In this document: positions 35,941 through 44,692 of the stretch, piece after piece
Numbering within the stretch: position 1 is the first letter of the stretch
How the letters are laid out: every line of letters begins with the position of its first letter
Assembly: GCF_003003355.1 (NCBI RefSeq)
Contig: NZ_PVTQ01000008.1
Location: 62,001-126,000 of the forward strand
Length of the DNA: 64,000 nt
Direction of reading: 5' to 3'
Origin: Donghicola tyrosinivorans
Lineage (GTDB): Bacteria; Pseudomonadota; Alphaproteobacteria; Rhodobacterales; Rhodobacteraceae
Notes under the pieces: generated by a model
The model's input: only the letters and a program-made list of their open reading frames with translations
The model's database searches: none
Told to the model about the DNA's origin: nothing
Made by a program: the position numbers and the translations under genes

Positions 35941-36924
35941 TTAGTTCGCCAGTGCCTGCGCGCGGCTGACCAGCGCGTCACCGCCCGAGACCTGCTCGGC
36001 GAAGGCGGCGTAGATCGGCGCAGATGCGGCGATGAAGGCGGCTTTGTCGGCGGTGTTCACCTCCATACCGGCGGCTTTCACCTTATCGACCAGCTCATTG
36101 TCGGCTGCTTCACCTTGGGCCAACGACCAGTCCTGCACTTCGGCGCCAATCTCTGCGACGGCAGCCTTCACGTCATCGGGCAGCTTGGACCAGCTGGCCA
36201 TGCCGCTGGTCAGATAGGCGGGCGAATAGACGTGGCCGGTCAGGCTAAGGTATTTCTGCACCTCTTGGAAGTTCGCGCCGGTGATGTTGGTCAGGGGGTT
36301 TTCCTGCCCGTCCATGGTGCCGGTTTGAAGCGCCACGAAGACCTCAGAGAACGACATGGGCGTCGGGTTCGCGCCCCATTCCTTGAACATCGCTACGCGC
36401 CATTCGGACGAAGGTGTGCGGATCTTCAGGCCCGCAAGATCGGCGGGGGTATTGATGGGACGGGTGTTGTTGGTGATCTGGCGGAAGCCGTTTTCCCAAG
36501 TGGACAGCACCTTCAGGCCCGCCTCTTCGGCTTTGGGGGCCAGATCGGTCTGGACGATCTCGGCATCGATCGCCTTCAGGTGATCGCGGTTCTGGACCAG
36601 AAACGGCATGTCGAACAGGGCAAATTCGGGCGCGACGTTCGTCATGATCGACGAGATCAACGAGAACTGCACAGTCCCCAGACGCAGCTTCTGCATCAGT
36701 TCCTTTTCATCGCCAAGCTGGCCGTCGGCGTAGAATTCCACCGTATGGGCATCGCCCAGTTTCGCCTGAAGGTCTTCGGCGAACTTGGCCGCGCTGCGCC
36801 CTTGCAAGCTGTTCGAGGCCGCACCGACCGCAACGATATAAGTTTCGGCCACAGCGGGCAGCGCCAATAGCGAAACGGTGCCAGCCAACAGGCCCGCCAT
36901 CAGGCGGGTACGCGAATGTTTCAT
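35941..36924 (-). CDS. dctP: TRAP transporter substrate-binding protein DctP
   Basis: The protein has 327 residues from the ATG at 36924 behind a perfect AGGAGG; a longer frame is spurious. It has a signal peptide (MKHSRTRLMAGLLAGTVSLL, cut near AVAETY). The fold is DctP, with the carboxylate-binding arginine expected in LKIRTPSSEWR and the FSEVFVALQTGTMDGQENP motif. It binds an organic or sugar acid in the periplasm. It is the first gene of the operon, divergent from a GntR regulator with a palindrome between them. Confidence 0.92.
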   Translation of the reverse strand: MKHSRTRLMAGLLAGTVSLLALPAVAETYIVAVGAASNSLQGRSAAKFAEDLQAKLGDAHTVEFYADGQLGDEKELMQKLRLGTVQFSLISSIMTNVAPEFALFDMPFLVQNRDHLKAIDAEIVQTDLAPKAEEAGLKVLSTWENGFRQITNNTRPINTPADLAGLKIRTPSSEWRVAMFKEWGANPTPMSFSEVFVALQTGTMDGQENPLTNITGANFQEVQKYLSLTGHVYSPAYLTSGMASWSKLPDDVKAAVAEIGAEVQDWSLAQGEAADNELVDKVKAAGMEVNTADKAAFIAASAPIYAAFAEQVSGGDALVSRAQALAN

Positions 36925-36978
36925 GATTTTCCTCCTCCTGGGACAAGGGCACCTTTTTCGGATATCCTCATCATGTAT

Positions 36979-36990
36979 TTTGTATACAAA
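36979..36990. promoter_or_regulatory. GntR-type operator palindrome
   Basis: TTTGTATACAAA is a perfect 12-base palindrome, the TGTATACA type bound by many FCD-class GntR regulators. It lies 54 bases before dctP and 90 bases before the divergent GntR gene, and so can control both. Confidence 0.65.
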
Positions 36991-37080
36991 TAGAAAGTAT
37001 CGACTGGCAATGCATATCTTGCTAATGTGGGCCACCCGCCGGAAAAGTTGCCTTAAGCGAATAAAAACAACGGACTAAGA

Positions 37081-37734
37081 ATGGTATCGTCACTGGAAAT
37101 CGAAAACCGCTCGCTGCACGATCAGGTGGTCAGCAAGGTGCGGGACCTGATTATCGAAGGGATTTTGGAGCCCGGCTCGCGAATCGACGAGGCTGATCTC
37201 ATCCAGAAGTTGGGTGTTTCGCGCACCCCCTTCCGCGAGGCGCTGCGCACGCTGGCCGCCGAAGGGCTGGTGATCGTGCGCCCGTCGCGGGGCAGCACCG
37301 TGCGCAAGCTGACGACTGAGGATGTGTTTTCCATGCTGGAAGTGTTGGGACACCTGGAACAACTGGCGGGGGAACTGGCGTGCCAACGCGCCTCCGATCA
37401 GGACATCGCGGAACTGGTCGATCTGCACAACAGGATGATGACCCGCTACGCCGCCCGTGACCGGATGCCGTACTATAAGATGAACCAGGAATTCCATTCA
37501 CGGCTGACGGCTCTGTCCCAGAACCAGCCCTTGCAAGAGATGCAGGCCAACCTTCAGGCACGGCTAAAGCGCATCCGCTATATCGGCAATGAAAAGCCCG
37601 AATACTGGGCGGGCGCGGTGGCCGATCACGAAGCGATGGTTGCCGCCCTCAAGGAACGGGACGGCCCGCGCCTTGGCCAAGCCATGGCGACCCACATCAA
37701 GAACACGTGGGAGCGGGTGAAGGACAGCCTTTAA
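37081..37734 (+). CDS. GntR/FCD-family transcriptional regulator
   Basis: The 217-residue protein has an N-terminal winged helix (residues about 10-75; SRIDEADLIQKLGVSRTPFREALRTLAAEGLV is split here as DEADLIQKLGVSRTPFREAL and LAAEGLV). The C-terminal FCD ligand domain (about 90-215) has metal-binding histidines expected in the EFHSRL region and the late DHEAMVAAL. It likely represses the divergent TRAP operon until a small acid binds. Confidence 0.9.
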   Translation: MVSSLEIENRSLHDQVVSKVRDLIIEGILEPGSRIDEADLIQKLGVSRTPFREALRTLAAEGLVIVRPSRGSTVRKLTTEDVFSMLEVLGHLEQLAGELACQRASDQDIAELVDLHNRMMTRYAARDRMPYYKMNQEFHSRLTALSQNQPLQEMQANLQARLKRIRYIGNEKPEYWAGAVADHEAMVAALKERDGPRLGQAMATHIKNTWERVKDSL

Positions 37735-37758
37735 CCTAGGCTGCCCTTGGACGCTGGA

Positions 37759-39594
37759 TCAGAACCACAGCAGAAGGCGCAGGTAATCCACCAGACTGCG
37801 CGAGGCCAGCCACCACACAGGCCGCGTTCCGGCCGAAATTTTGACCACCCCCGTCATCCCCGGCACCCACCAATCAGCGCGGGTGTCAGGATCGCTCATC
37901 CGGACGGGAAAGACGTTGTCGGCATCCTGCACCTCGGGCGCGGGGACCGCGCGGGCCACGGACATGGTAAAGGTGTCCTTGGGACGGGCCAGCAGGGTCA
38001 GTTCCACCGGCTGACCGGCCGCAATAAAGCTAAGGTCTTTTTCCGATACCGCTGCCTCAACATACAGCGACGACAGGGCCGAGATTGTGACCTGACTTTC
38101 GCCGCGTCGCACGGCCTCGCCGATCTTCTTGGCAGGCTCGCCTTCGACCACGACGCCGCTGATGGGCGCTTTGGCTGCGGCACCGGCCAGCTTTTGATCG
38201 ATCTTCAGCAGCTTGGCCCGCAATTCATCCGCCTTGGCCTGCGCGACCAGCATTTCCGACAGCTGGTTGACCGAGCGCCGGATTTCCGCGTCCCGGTTCG
38301 ACTGCGCCAGTTCCGCGATCAGCGCATTGCGTTCCAGCACCAGTTCCGAAGTGTTCAGGGTGAAGATCACATCGCCCTTTTCAACGACCGAGCCCAGAAT
38401 GATCTGGCTGCCTTCGATGAACCCGTCATAGGCCGCACCCACATAGGCCGAGGCATCGGTCTTTAGCACCGCCGTGGCCGACAGACGGAACGGCAGCGGG
38501 ATGAACATCGCGCCGACAACTGCCGCCACAAGCGTGCCCATCAGCAGCTTGCCCGCACCACTGCGGGGCTTCAGCGCCTTGGGAATGGATCGGGCAATCT
38601 CACGCCCCATACGCACCAGCAGCCATTTGGTATTCTGGGCGTGCCAGACCAGTGGGGCGATCGCCATCTCACAATATAGGCGCAAGGCCCACTGTTCCGC
38701 GGTCGAGAATTGTTGACGCTGACGTTCCAGCGTCACCGCGCCCAATTCCGTGGTCTGCCCATCGGCGCTGCGCTGCATCAAGGGCAGCGTCAGAATGTGG
38801 CCCGGTTTGACCATGCGCACATAGGCCTCATGGGCAGTGCTGACCTGCTTTTGATCAGTGGCAGGTAGCATGACCTCTTTGTCTTGGGTCAGCGCCTCTT
38901 GGCCTGCCTCTTCCAGCAGCGATGTTGCCTCGGACCGGCGGGCGACCTTTTCCGAATGGCTGGTGGCCCGCAGCCGCAGCCCCTCAAACGCCCGCCACGA
39001 CAAGGAAACTGTTTCACAAGCGAACCGCTCTGACAGGTCATTCACAAAGGTCAGTGCCGCCTGATCAAAGCTGTTTGCGTCCAGCACCCGCCCCATGGAT
39101 TCCAGCGTTTGCGCCAGTCGGGTGGCGTCACGCGCCCCTGATTTCGCCTTGCGCAAAGAATCGAACGCCTGCGGCACGCAGATGAATCCGGTCAGCTTTT
39201 GTAGGCCCGCCACTGCCGCCGCCGCGCCGCCCATATCCGCGATCAAGACGATCTGCTGGCGCGGATCAGTGGTCTGCAATTCGGCCAAAGCCAATGCCGC
39301 CCCCGCGCCCTGCCCCACGGTCACGCCGTCACGGGCCAGCTTTTTCAGTGCCGCCAGTGACAGCACCTCATCCACGGGAACCGCCGCCGCCGAGGGCACC
39401 TGCGCCAGCATCTTCCACGGAGCGGGATCGTCGGACACAGGCCGCCAGACCAGCCAGACCGCCCGCGCGTTCAACTGGCGCTGCACAGTCTGGATCAGCA
39501 CCGGCCAGAACGCCGCCGGAGCGCCTGCATACTCGGCCAAAGCCGCCAGCGCCGCGCCATAGTCCGCATCGAGGGTCGCAGAATGTGCCGTCAT
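37759..39594 (-). CDS. GAF-domain/HlyD adaptor fusion of the giant-protein export locus
   Basis: The 611-residue protein has an unusual layout. Residues 1-150 are a cytoplasmic region I do not recognise. About 160-318 is GAF-like (LESMGRVLDANSFDQAALTF, then LGAVTLERQRQQFSTAEQWA). There is one membrane helix at about 349-367. A periplasmic HlyD-type adaptor follows (about 385-600), with a barrel-sandwich start YVGAAYDGFIEGSQIILGSV, a helical hairpin, and a closing half KAPISGVVVEGEP. It ends with a hydrophobic SLVDYLRLLLW. The start overlaps the SecA-like gene by four bases. A cytoplasmic sensor joined to an adaptor suggests that a small ligand gates or tunes export. Confidence 0.8.
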   Translation of the reverse strand: MTAHSATLDADYGAALAALAEYAGAPAAFWPVLIQTVQRQLNARAVWLVWRPVSDDPAPWKMLAQVPSAAAVPVDEVLSLAALKKLARDGVTVGQGAGAALALAELQTTDPRQQIVLIADMGGAAAAVAGLQKLTGFICVPQAFDSLRKAKSGARDATRLAQTLESMGRVLDANSFDQAALTFVNDLSERFACETVSLSWRAFEGLRLRATSHSEKVARRSEATSLLEEAGQEALTQDKEVMLPATDQKQVSTAHEAYVRMVKPGHILTLPLMQRSADGQTTELGAVTLERQRQQFSTAEQWALRLYCEMAIAPLVWHAQNTKWLLVRMGREIARSIPKALKPRSGAGKLLMGTLVAAVVGAMFIPLPFRLSATAVLKTDASAYVGAAYDGFIEGSQIILGSVVEKGDVIFTLNTSELVLERNALIAELAQSNRDAEIRRSVNQLSEMLVAQAKADELRAKLLKIDQKLAGAAAKAPISGVVVEGEPAKKIGEAVRRGESQVTISALSSLYVEAAVSEKDLSFIAAGQPVELTLLARPKDTFTMSVARAVPAPEVQDADNVFPVRMSDPDTRADWWVPGMTGVVKISAGTRPVWWLASRSLVDYLRLLLWF

Positions 39595-41663
39595 ATCATG
39601 CTCTTTTCGGTTTCGATCTCGTTCTCGAGCGAGGCTTTACGTTGTTTATAGGCCAGATGTTCGGCCCGCTGCTGTGCCAGATACAGCATGAATCGCGCCA
39701 TCATCTGAGGGGCCAGACCGGCGCGGAAACTGGCCGCCCACAGGCGGCGCAGGACGGGCGGCAGGAACCGCATCACCACATCCTCATCCAGCGCCACGTA
39801 GCGCATGAAAATCCCCGGATCGCCCTGACGCGCACAGCGCCCGATCAACTGCCGGTCAATGCGCGAGAAATCGTTGGTTTCCGCGATGATCACATGCAAC
39901 CCGCCGTTTTCACGCACATCGGGGGCGATTTTGATATCAGTGCCGCGCCCTGCCATGTTGGTGGCCACCGTGACCGCACCAGCTTGACCTGCACGGGCAA
40001 CGATTGCGCTTTCCTCGGCATCGTTGATGGCGTTCAGAATCTCAATCGGCTGGTCTGGGGCGCCAAAGGCAAAGGCATCGGCCAGATCATCGCTGGTCAG
40101 AACGCTTTTGACCCCGATCAGCACCGCGCAGCCCTTGGCCGACAGCCCGCAGGCGTCCTGAACGATGGCGTGCAGCTTTTCCTCATTGGTCGCAAAGACC
40201 CGATAGCCAAGGTTCTGCCGCCGCGACCGCTGGTGCGTGGGCACAGGCACAATGCCAAGACCATAGACCTTGCCGAGCTCGGCCTTGGCCTCTTGCGCGG
40301 TGCCGGTCATGCCGCCGATCCGCGACAGGCGCTGGAAATAGCGCTGAAAGCTAAGACGCGCGCGCACTTCGCTGGGGGGCGAGATTTCCAGGTCCAGCGC
40401 GGCCTCAAGCACCTGCTGCATCCCTAAGGACAAGGTGCGTTCGCGGGCCAGTCGGCCCGTCAGTTCATCCACAAGAACAACCTTGTCTTCCTGAATGATG
40501 TAGTGCTTATCCCGCACCATCATATACATGGCGTAAAGGGCGGTATTCACCAGCTCCTCAGCGCGGTCGCGGCGCTGCCAGAAGGGGCCAGCGTCCAGCA
40601 CCATTTCCGCCACGCGCTGACGGCCCGCACGGGTTAGCTCTACGCTGCGCAGTTCCTGATTGACGGTGTAATGTTCGGTCTCTGTCAAATCGCGGGCCAG
40701 TTCCACCGCCTTGACCGCCGCAGCGGCCAACAAATCGTCAGGCTTCGGGGCCGAGATGATCAGCGGCGTCACCGCCTCATCAATCAAGACACTGTCGGCC
40801 TCATCCACGATCACCTGATAGACGCCGCGCATGACGATGCCGCCAGCCTCGCCCTTGCCACCATTGCGGGCGCTGGCCAAGGCGTGTTTCAGCCGCCCCG
40901 CCTTGCCTGCCAAGGCCAAACTGTCGCGCAGATGATCCGCCAGCATGTCCCGCGCGGTGCAATAAACGATCTCATGGCTGTAGCCCGCCCCCCGCGCATC
41001 GGGCGGCGTATCGCCGGTGACCGAGGCCGCCGTGACCCCGCAAAAGGCGAACAAATCCTGCCCCAACTCGCAATCGCGGGACGCAAGGTACTCATTCGCG
41101 GTGATCACATGCACGGGCATCCCGCGCCACGCCGCTGCAATAGCGGAAAGGTTGGCAGTCAGGGTTTTCCCTTCGCCCGTGGCCATCTCGGCGATCGAAC
41201 CCTCTAAGATCGCGAAGGCCCCGATGATCTGTTCGCGGTGGGGACGAAACCCGAGGACACGGCGCACCGCCTCATTGATGCCCGCCATGGCCTGCACGTC
41301 GGCGGCGCTGATCCGCGCCGATTGAGCGTTGCGTTCGAATTTCGACAGGGCGCGTAGCTCGGCCAGTTTGGCCTCAAGCCCCGCCTCATCCAGATCCTCA
41401 AGCCCCGCTCGCGCGGCGATCACCTGATCGGCCAGCTTGCCAAGGCGGGCCAAGGGGCGTTGCAGGCCCAACAGTTTGGTCTGCAATGTCGCCCCGTGAC
41501 GGTCCAGCCACAGGCGTTTGTATTCCGGCTGGTGGGTGCCCAGAACCTGAAGCGCGGCGTTCGGCACGGCGCAAGCCTGCTGGCCCTGCTGCCAGTCGCT
41601 GTCCCCTGCCGTCGGCAGACCGGAGTATTTCCCCAAAATCTCGGAAAGGGCGCGGCGCTGCAT
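39591..41663 (-). CDS. SecA-like export ATPase paralogue, shortened
   Basis: The protein has 690 residues from the ATG at 41663, which overlaps the upstream stop (TGATG); a GTG three bases earlier is possible. The SecA core is clear: Walker A MATGEGKT (about 160-167), Walker B region VDEADSVLIDEA (about 286-297), VGMTG-like IGGMTGTAQEA, TNMAGRGTDIKI, and the arginine finger region LIGRCARQGDPG. A normal SecA has about 900 residues. This one stops roughly 80 residues after the last motif and lacks the wing domain and the zinc/SecB tail. It has about 75 extra residues at the N-terminus. It is the only export-type ATPase in the locus and is coupled to adaptor genes on both sides. The housekeeping SecA must be elsewhere. 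Confidence 0.9.
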   Translation of the reverse strand: MQRRALSEILGKYSGLPTAGDSDWQQGQQACAVPNAALQVLGTHQPEYKRLWLDRHGATLQTKLLGLQRPLARLGKLADQVIAARAGLEDLDEAGLEAKLAELRALSKFERNAQSARISAADVQAMAGINEAVRRVLGFRPHREQIIGAFAILEGSIAEMATGEGKTLTANLSAIAAAWRGMPVHVITANEYLASRDCELGQDLFAFCGVTAASVTGDTPPDARGAGYSHEIVYCTARDMLADHLRDSLALAGKAGRLKHALASARNGGKGEAGGIVMRGVYQVIVDEADSVLIDEAVTPLIISAPKPDDLLAAAAVKAVELARDLTETEHYTVNQELRSVELTRAGRQRVAEMVLDAGPFWQRRDRAEELVNTALYAMYMMVRDKHYIIQEDKVVLVDELTGRLARERTLSLGMQQVLEAALDLEISPPSEVRARLSFQRYFQRLSRIGGMTGTAQEAKAELGKVYGLGIVPVPTHQRSRRQNLGYRVFATNEEKLHAIVQDACGLSAKGCAVLIGVKSVLTSDDLADAFAFGAPDQPIEILNAINDAEESAIVARAGQAGAVTVATNMAGRGTDIKIAPDVRENGGLHVIIAETNDFSRIDRQLIGRCARQGDPGIFMRYVALDEDVVMRFLPPVLRRLWAASFRAGLAPQMMARFMLYLAQQRAEHLAYKQRKASLENEIETEKSMI

Positions 41664-43813
41664 CACAGTTTATACCGCTTCTGGAAGAACTGGCGCAGCC
41701 CGTCATAGGCCCGCAGCCCCAAAGAGCGTGGCGGCAAAGACACCCGCATCCAGCCGCGCCGCCCGTCCAGCAACGCCTCATCCACCGGATCGCTGGCCAG
41801 ATCTGCGACGATCAGAAAGAACCGCTCGGCCGCTTCGGGTTTGTCGCGGTTTTGCAGGTCCATCGCCACATCACCCCCCGCCAAGGGCGACACCGCCACC
41901 GAGGGCAGTTCCTTTTGCGAAAACGGAATGACGCTAAGCTGCGGGATCGCCAGCGTATGGGCGCGCAGGCCCTCAACCTTGACGGACGCTTCATCGGCCC
42001 GCATGGCCGCAATTTCGCTGGCGCCTTGCTGTTCCAGAATGGCGCGGAACTGGTAGTCCTGCGATTTCGAGATCGCGCCGACCTCGGCCCCGCGGGACAA
42101 CCACTGACCGGTGTAGGCCCGCAGTTCCGGCGCAACCCATGTGCCGTCATGGGGCGCGTAGATCACCAGTTTGCGCAGTTCGGATTCCAGATGGGCACGG
42201 GTGGTCTGCATGGTGTGTAGTTCCTGCTCGATCGCGGCGTAGGTCTGGCCGCCCTCGGTCAGGGACTGGTTCATCCGCGCCTCAACGCCCGCGATCTTGG
42301 CCTGAAGACCCTGCAACTCCAACTCAAGCTCGGGGTTGCTGAGCTGCATGACAACCGCGCCTTGGGCCACGTGATCGCCATTCTGCGGATAGACCGTTTC
42401 CACGATCCCGTTCAGGGGCAGGAAGATGCGGGTTTTCTCACGATCCTGCACCACGCCATCCAGAACCCGCGAAAAGGGCAGCGGGACAAAGGCGATAAAC
42501 AGCGCCATTGCCAGAAATACGCCGCTGGCGCCCAAAACTTTTTTACGGTGTTTCGCCATAAAGCGCGGATCCCGCACAGGTTTAAGGAATTTGGCGACCG
42601 GCGCCAGAAATGTCGAATAGGCCAAAGCCGCAGCCACCGCCAAGCCCAAACCGAAATACTGATCGGCCACGAATTTCACGATCCCGATCATAATCAGAAT
42701 TCGGTAAAAGTTCGAGGTAAAGAAAAAAGCCGCTAGAAAGAATTTTCGCCGCCCAGAGACAGGATGCAATTGGGTTTCCGCCTCGCCCAGAATTTTGGTG
42801 CGGAAAAGTTCGGTCACCTGTTTTTTCGCAGCTTCATGCAGGTTCGGAATCCCCGTTATATCCGAAAGGATATAATAGCCGTCAAAGCGCATCAGCGGGT
42901 TCGCGTTAAACAGCACCGTATAAACCGCCGTCACGAACATAAGGTTCGTGGCCACCTCATTTAACGGGCCTGGGGGCGAATAGGCCCAGACAATTGTGGC
43001 AATCGCACAAAAGAAGGCGTCCGAATACATGCCCGCCGCGCCCACCGCCGCCCGATGCCATTTGTTCCGGAACGACCAACTGGCCGAGACATCCGCATAA
43101 GGCAGCGGCGTGAACATCAGCAGCATAAGGCCCGTGGTCCGCACATGCCCGCCGTAGTATTTACACAAGGCCGCGTGGCTGAATTCATGCAGCACGTGGG
43201 TTGCGAACATCGCCAGATACAGCGGGATCAGGTTGCTGATCTGCAGGATATTCTGGCTTTGGGCAAAGGCGCGGTCCGAGGCCAGCAGGAACTCGTACCC
43301 CGCCCAAAGGCAGGTCGCCAAAACCAGAAGGATCGCCGGCAGGCTGTAGATCGCGTTGATCAGTGGCAACAGCCGCTTGAGCATCGGCTCAGGGTCCAGC
43401 AACGGAATGCGCAGGAACAAGAGCTCTGATATCCGCGCGGCCAGCGGCTTTTTCTTCTTTTGCAGCGCCCGCTCCAGCAGGCGCTCTTCACTGACGCCGC
43501 CTTCCACATAGACCATATTGGCCCGATACAGCGCCGCGATCAGATCAAAGAAATCCTTCTGCCCCGGCGCGGTCTTGGGCGAGATATCGACGAATTCGCG
43601 CCAGATCTCATGCAGGGTCTGGTTCGGGCGGATGCGCTGCACCAAGGCGTGGGTTTCGGGCCGCGCACGGAAAAAGCCCGCGTGAATAACCTCGTTGTAG
43701 ACATAGTAGACCTCACCACGGAACCGCTGCTGGCGCACCTGCACCGAGGGGCGCAGGCCAATCCGCAATTCGGCAATCCGGTGCCACTGGTCGTAAAAGG
43801 TCTGCTTGGCCAT
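41663..43813 (-). CDS. PqqD-like / M50 site-2 protease / HlyD adaptor fusion
   Basis: The protein has 716 residues. Residues about 20-105 look like a PqqD-type winged-helix domain (VRQQRFRGEVYYVYNE, then ALYRANMVYVEGG). Residues about 150-430 are a membrane M50 metalloprotease unit, with the zinc motif HEFSH (209-213) and the second motif NANPLMRFDGYY (303-314). After a further helix pair (about 385-450), residues 460-700 form an HlyD-type adaptor (VAQGAVVMQLSNPELELELQ and a helical hairpin, then VIYAPHDGTWVAPEL). It would sit in the inner membrane and reach into the periplasm. It overlaps the SecA-like gene. Processing or holding of the giant substrate is a possible role. Confidence 0.85.
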   Translation of the reverse strand: MAKQTFYDQWHRIAELRIGLRPSVQVRQQRFRGEVYYVYNEVIHAGFFRARPETHALVQRIRPNQTLHEIWREFVDISPKTAPGQKDFFDLIAALYRANMVYVEGGVSEERLLERALQKKKKPLAARISELLFLRIPLLDPEPMLKRLLPLINAIYSLPAILLVLATCLWAGYEFLLASDRAFAQSQNILQISNLIPLYLAMFATHVLHEFSHAALCKYYGGHVRTTGLMLLMFTPLPYADVSASWSFRNKWHRAAVGAAGMYSDAFFCAIATIVWAYSPPGPLNEVATNLMFVTAVYTVLFNANPLMRFDGYYILSDITGIPNLHEAAKKQVTELFRTKILGEAETQLHPVSGRRKFFLAAFFFTSNFYRILIMIGIVKFVADQYFGLGLAVAAALAYSTFLAPVAKFLKPVRDPRFMAKHRKKVLGASGVFLAMALFIAFVPLPFSRVLDGVVQDREKTRIFLPLNGIVETVYPQNGDHVAQGAVVMQLSNPELELELQGLQAKIAGVEARMNQSLTEGGQTYAAIEQELHTMQTTRAHLESELRKLVIYAPHDGTWVAPELRAYTGQWLSRGAEVGAISKSQDYQFRAILEQQGASEIAAMRADEASVKVEGLRAHTLAIPQLSVIPFSQKELPSVAVSPLAGGDVAMDLQNRDKPEAAERFFLIVADLASDPVDEALLDGRRGWMRVSLPPRSLGLRAYDGLRQFFQKRYKL

Positions 43814-43831
43814 CCGCGTCCACGCCCCGCG

Positions 43832-44692
43832 TTAAGGGGCCGACACCAGCACGGCATTCATCCCGGGCCGCAGCCAGTCATGGGCTTCGTCGATCAACAC
43901 CTTCACCTCTTGCAGACCCGAGGCCGAGTCCACCACAGGCGAGACAAACTTGACCGTCCCGTCCACCGCCGCACTGCGCGAAGTGATCTGAACCTGCACC
44001 TTCATGCCTTTACTCAGGCGGTCGGCGTAGGTCACAGGAATACTGGCCTTGAATTCAAGCTGGCTCAGGTCACACAGCATCATCACCGGATCGTTGGCCT
44101 GTGCGCTTTCACCGGTCTGGATTTCAATCTTGCTGATGATGCCTTCACTGGGGGCGACCAGCGTGCGACGGACCAGATTTTCCTGCGCGGTGTCATAGTC
44201 CAGCGCGTTGATCTTGGCCTGCGCCTCAAGGCGCGAGATTTCGATCACCGCCAGTTCATGGGCCAGCGTGCGGTTCTGCACCTCTTCGCGGCTGATGCCG
44301 CCAGTGCTGGCGTGCAGACGTTCCGCCGCCTCTTTCTGGCGCAGGGCAATATCGGCGCGGGCGATGGCAGCACGCAGTTCGGCGTCATCCTCCATCACGG
44401 CCTGACGGCGCAGCAGTTCGATCCGCTCGACCTCTTGATCAAGGCGCATCAGAACGTCGCCCGTCTTCACGGTCTGGCCTTCGTCAACCAAGGTGGTCTC
44501 GACTAGGCCCGAGACCGCAAAGGCCAGCTCAAGCTCGGCGCGGCAGGTGGTAAATCCCCCCAGCACCGGCGCGGTCGAGGAAAGCCCCACGGTCGCATAG
44601 TCCACCTGCGGCACATCTGCCGCCTGCGCCCCCGCCGTCACCGGCAGGGCGCACAAGGCAGCCGTTTGCAGCAAACGCCGGAACGGGATCAT
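43832..44692 (-). CDS. HlyD-family periplasmic adaptor
   Basis: The 286-residue protein has a signal peptide (MIPFRRLLQTAALCALPVTA). The adaptor has a first lipoyl half (LAFAVSGLVETTLVDEGQTV), a long helical hairpin of about 90 residues, the second half (LVAPSEGIISKIEIQTGESA) and a beta-barrel (LEFKASIPVTYADRLSKG). It would link the inner membrane parts to the TolC-like channel. It overlaps the tolC-like gene by four bases and is followed 18 bases later by the M50 fusion. Confidence 0.88.
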   Translation of the reverse strand: MIPFRRLLQTAALCALPVTAGAQAADVPQVDYATVGLSSTAPVLGGFTTCRAELELAFAVSGLVETTLVDEGQTVKTGDVLMRLDQEVERIELLRRQAVMEDDAELRAAIARADIALRQKEAAERLHASTGGISREEVQNRTLAHELAVIEISRLEAQAKINALDYDTAQENLVRRTLVAPSEGIISKIEIQTGESAQANDPVMMLCDLSQLEFKASIPVTYADRLSKGMKVQVQITSRSAAVDGTVKFVSPVVDSASGLQEVKVLIDEAHDWLRPGMNAVLVSAP

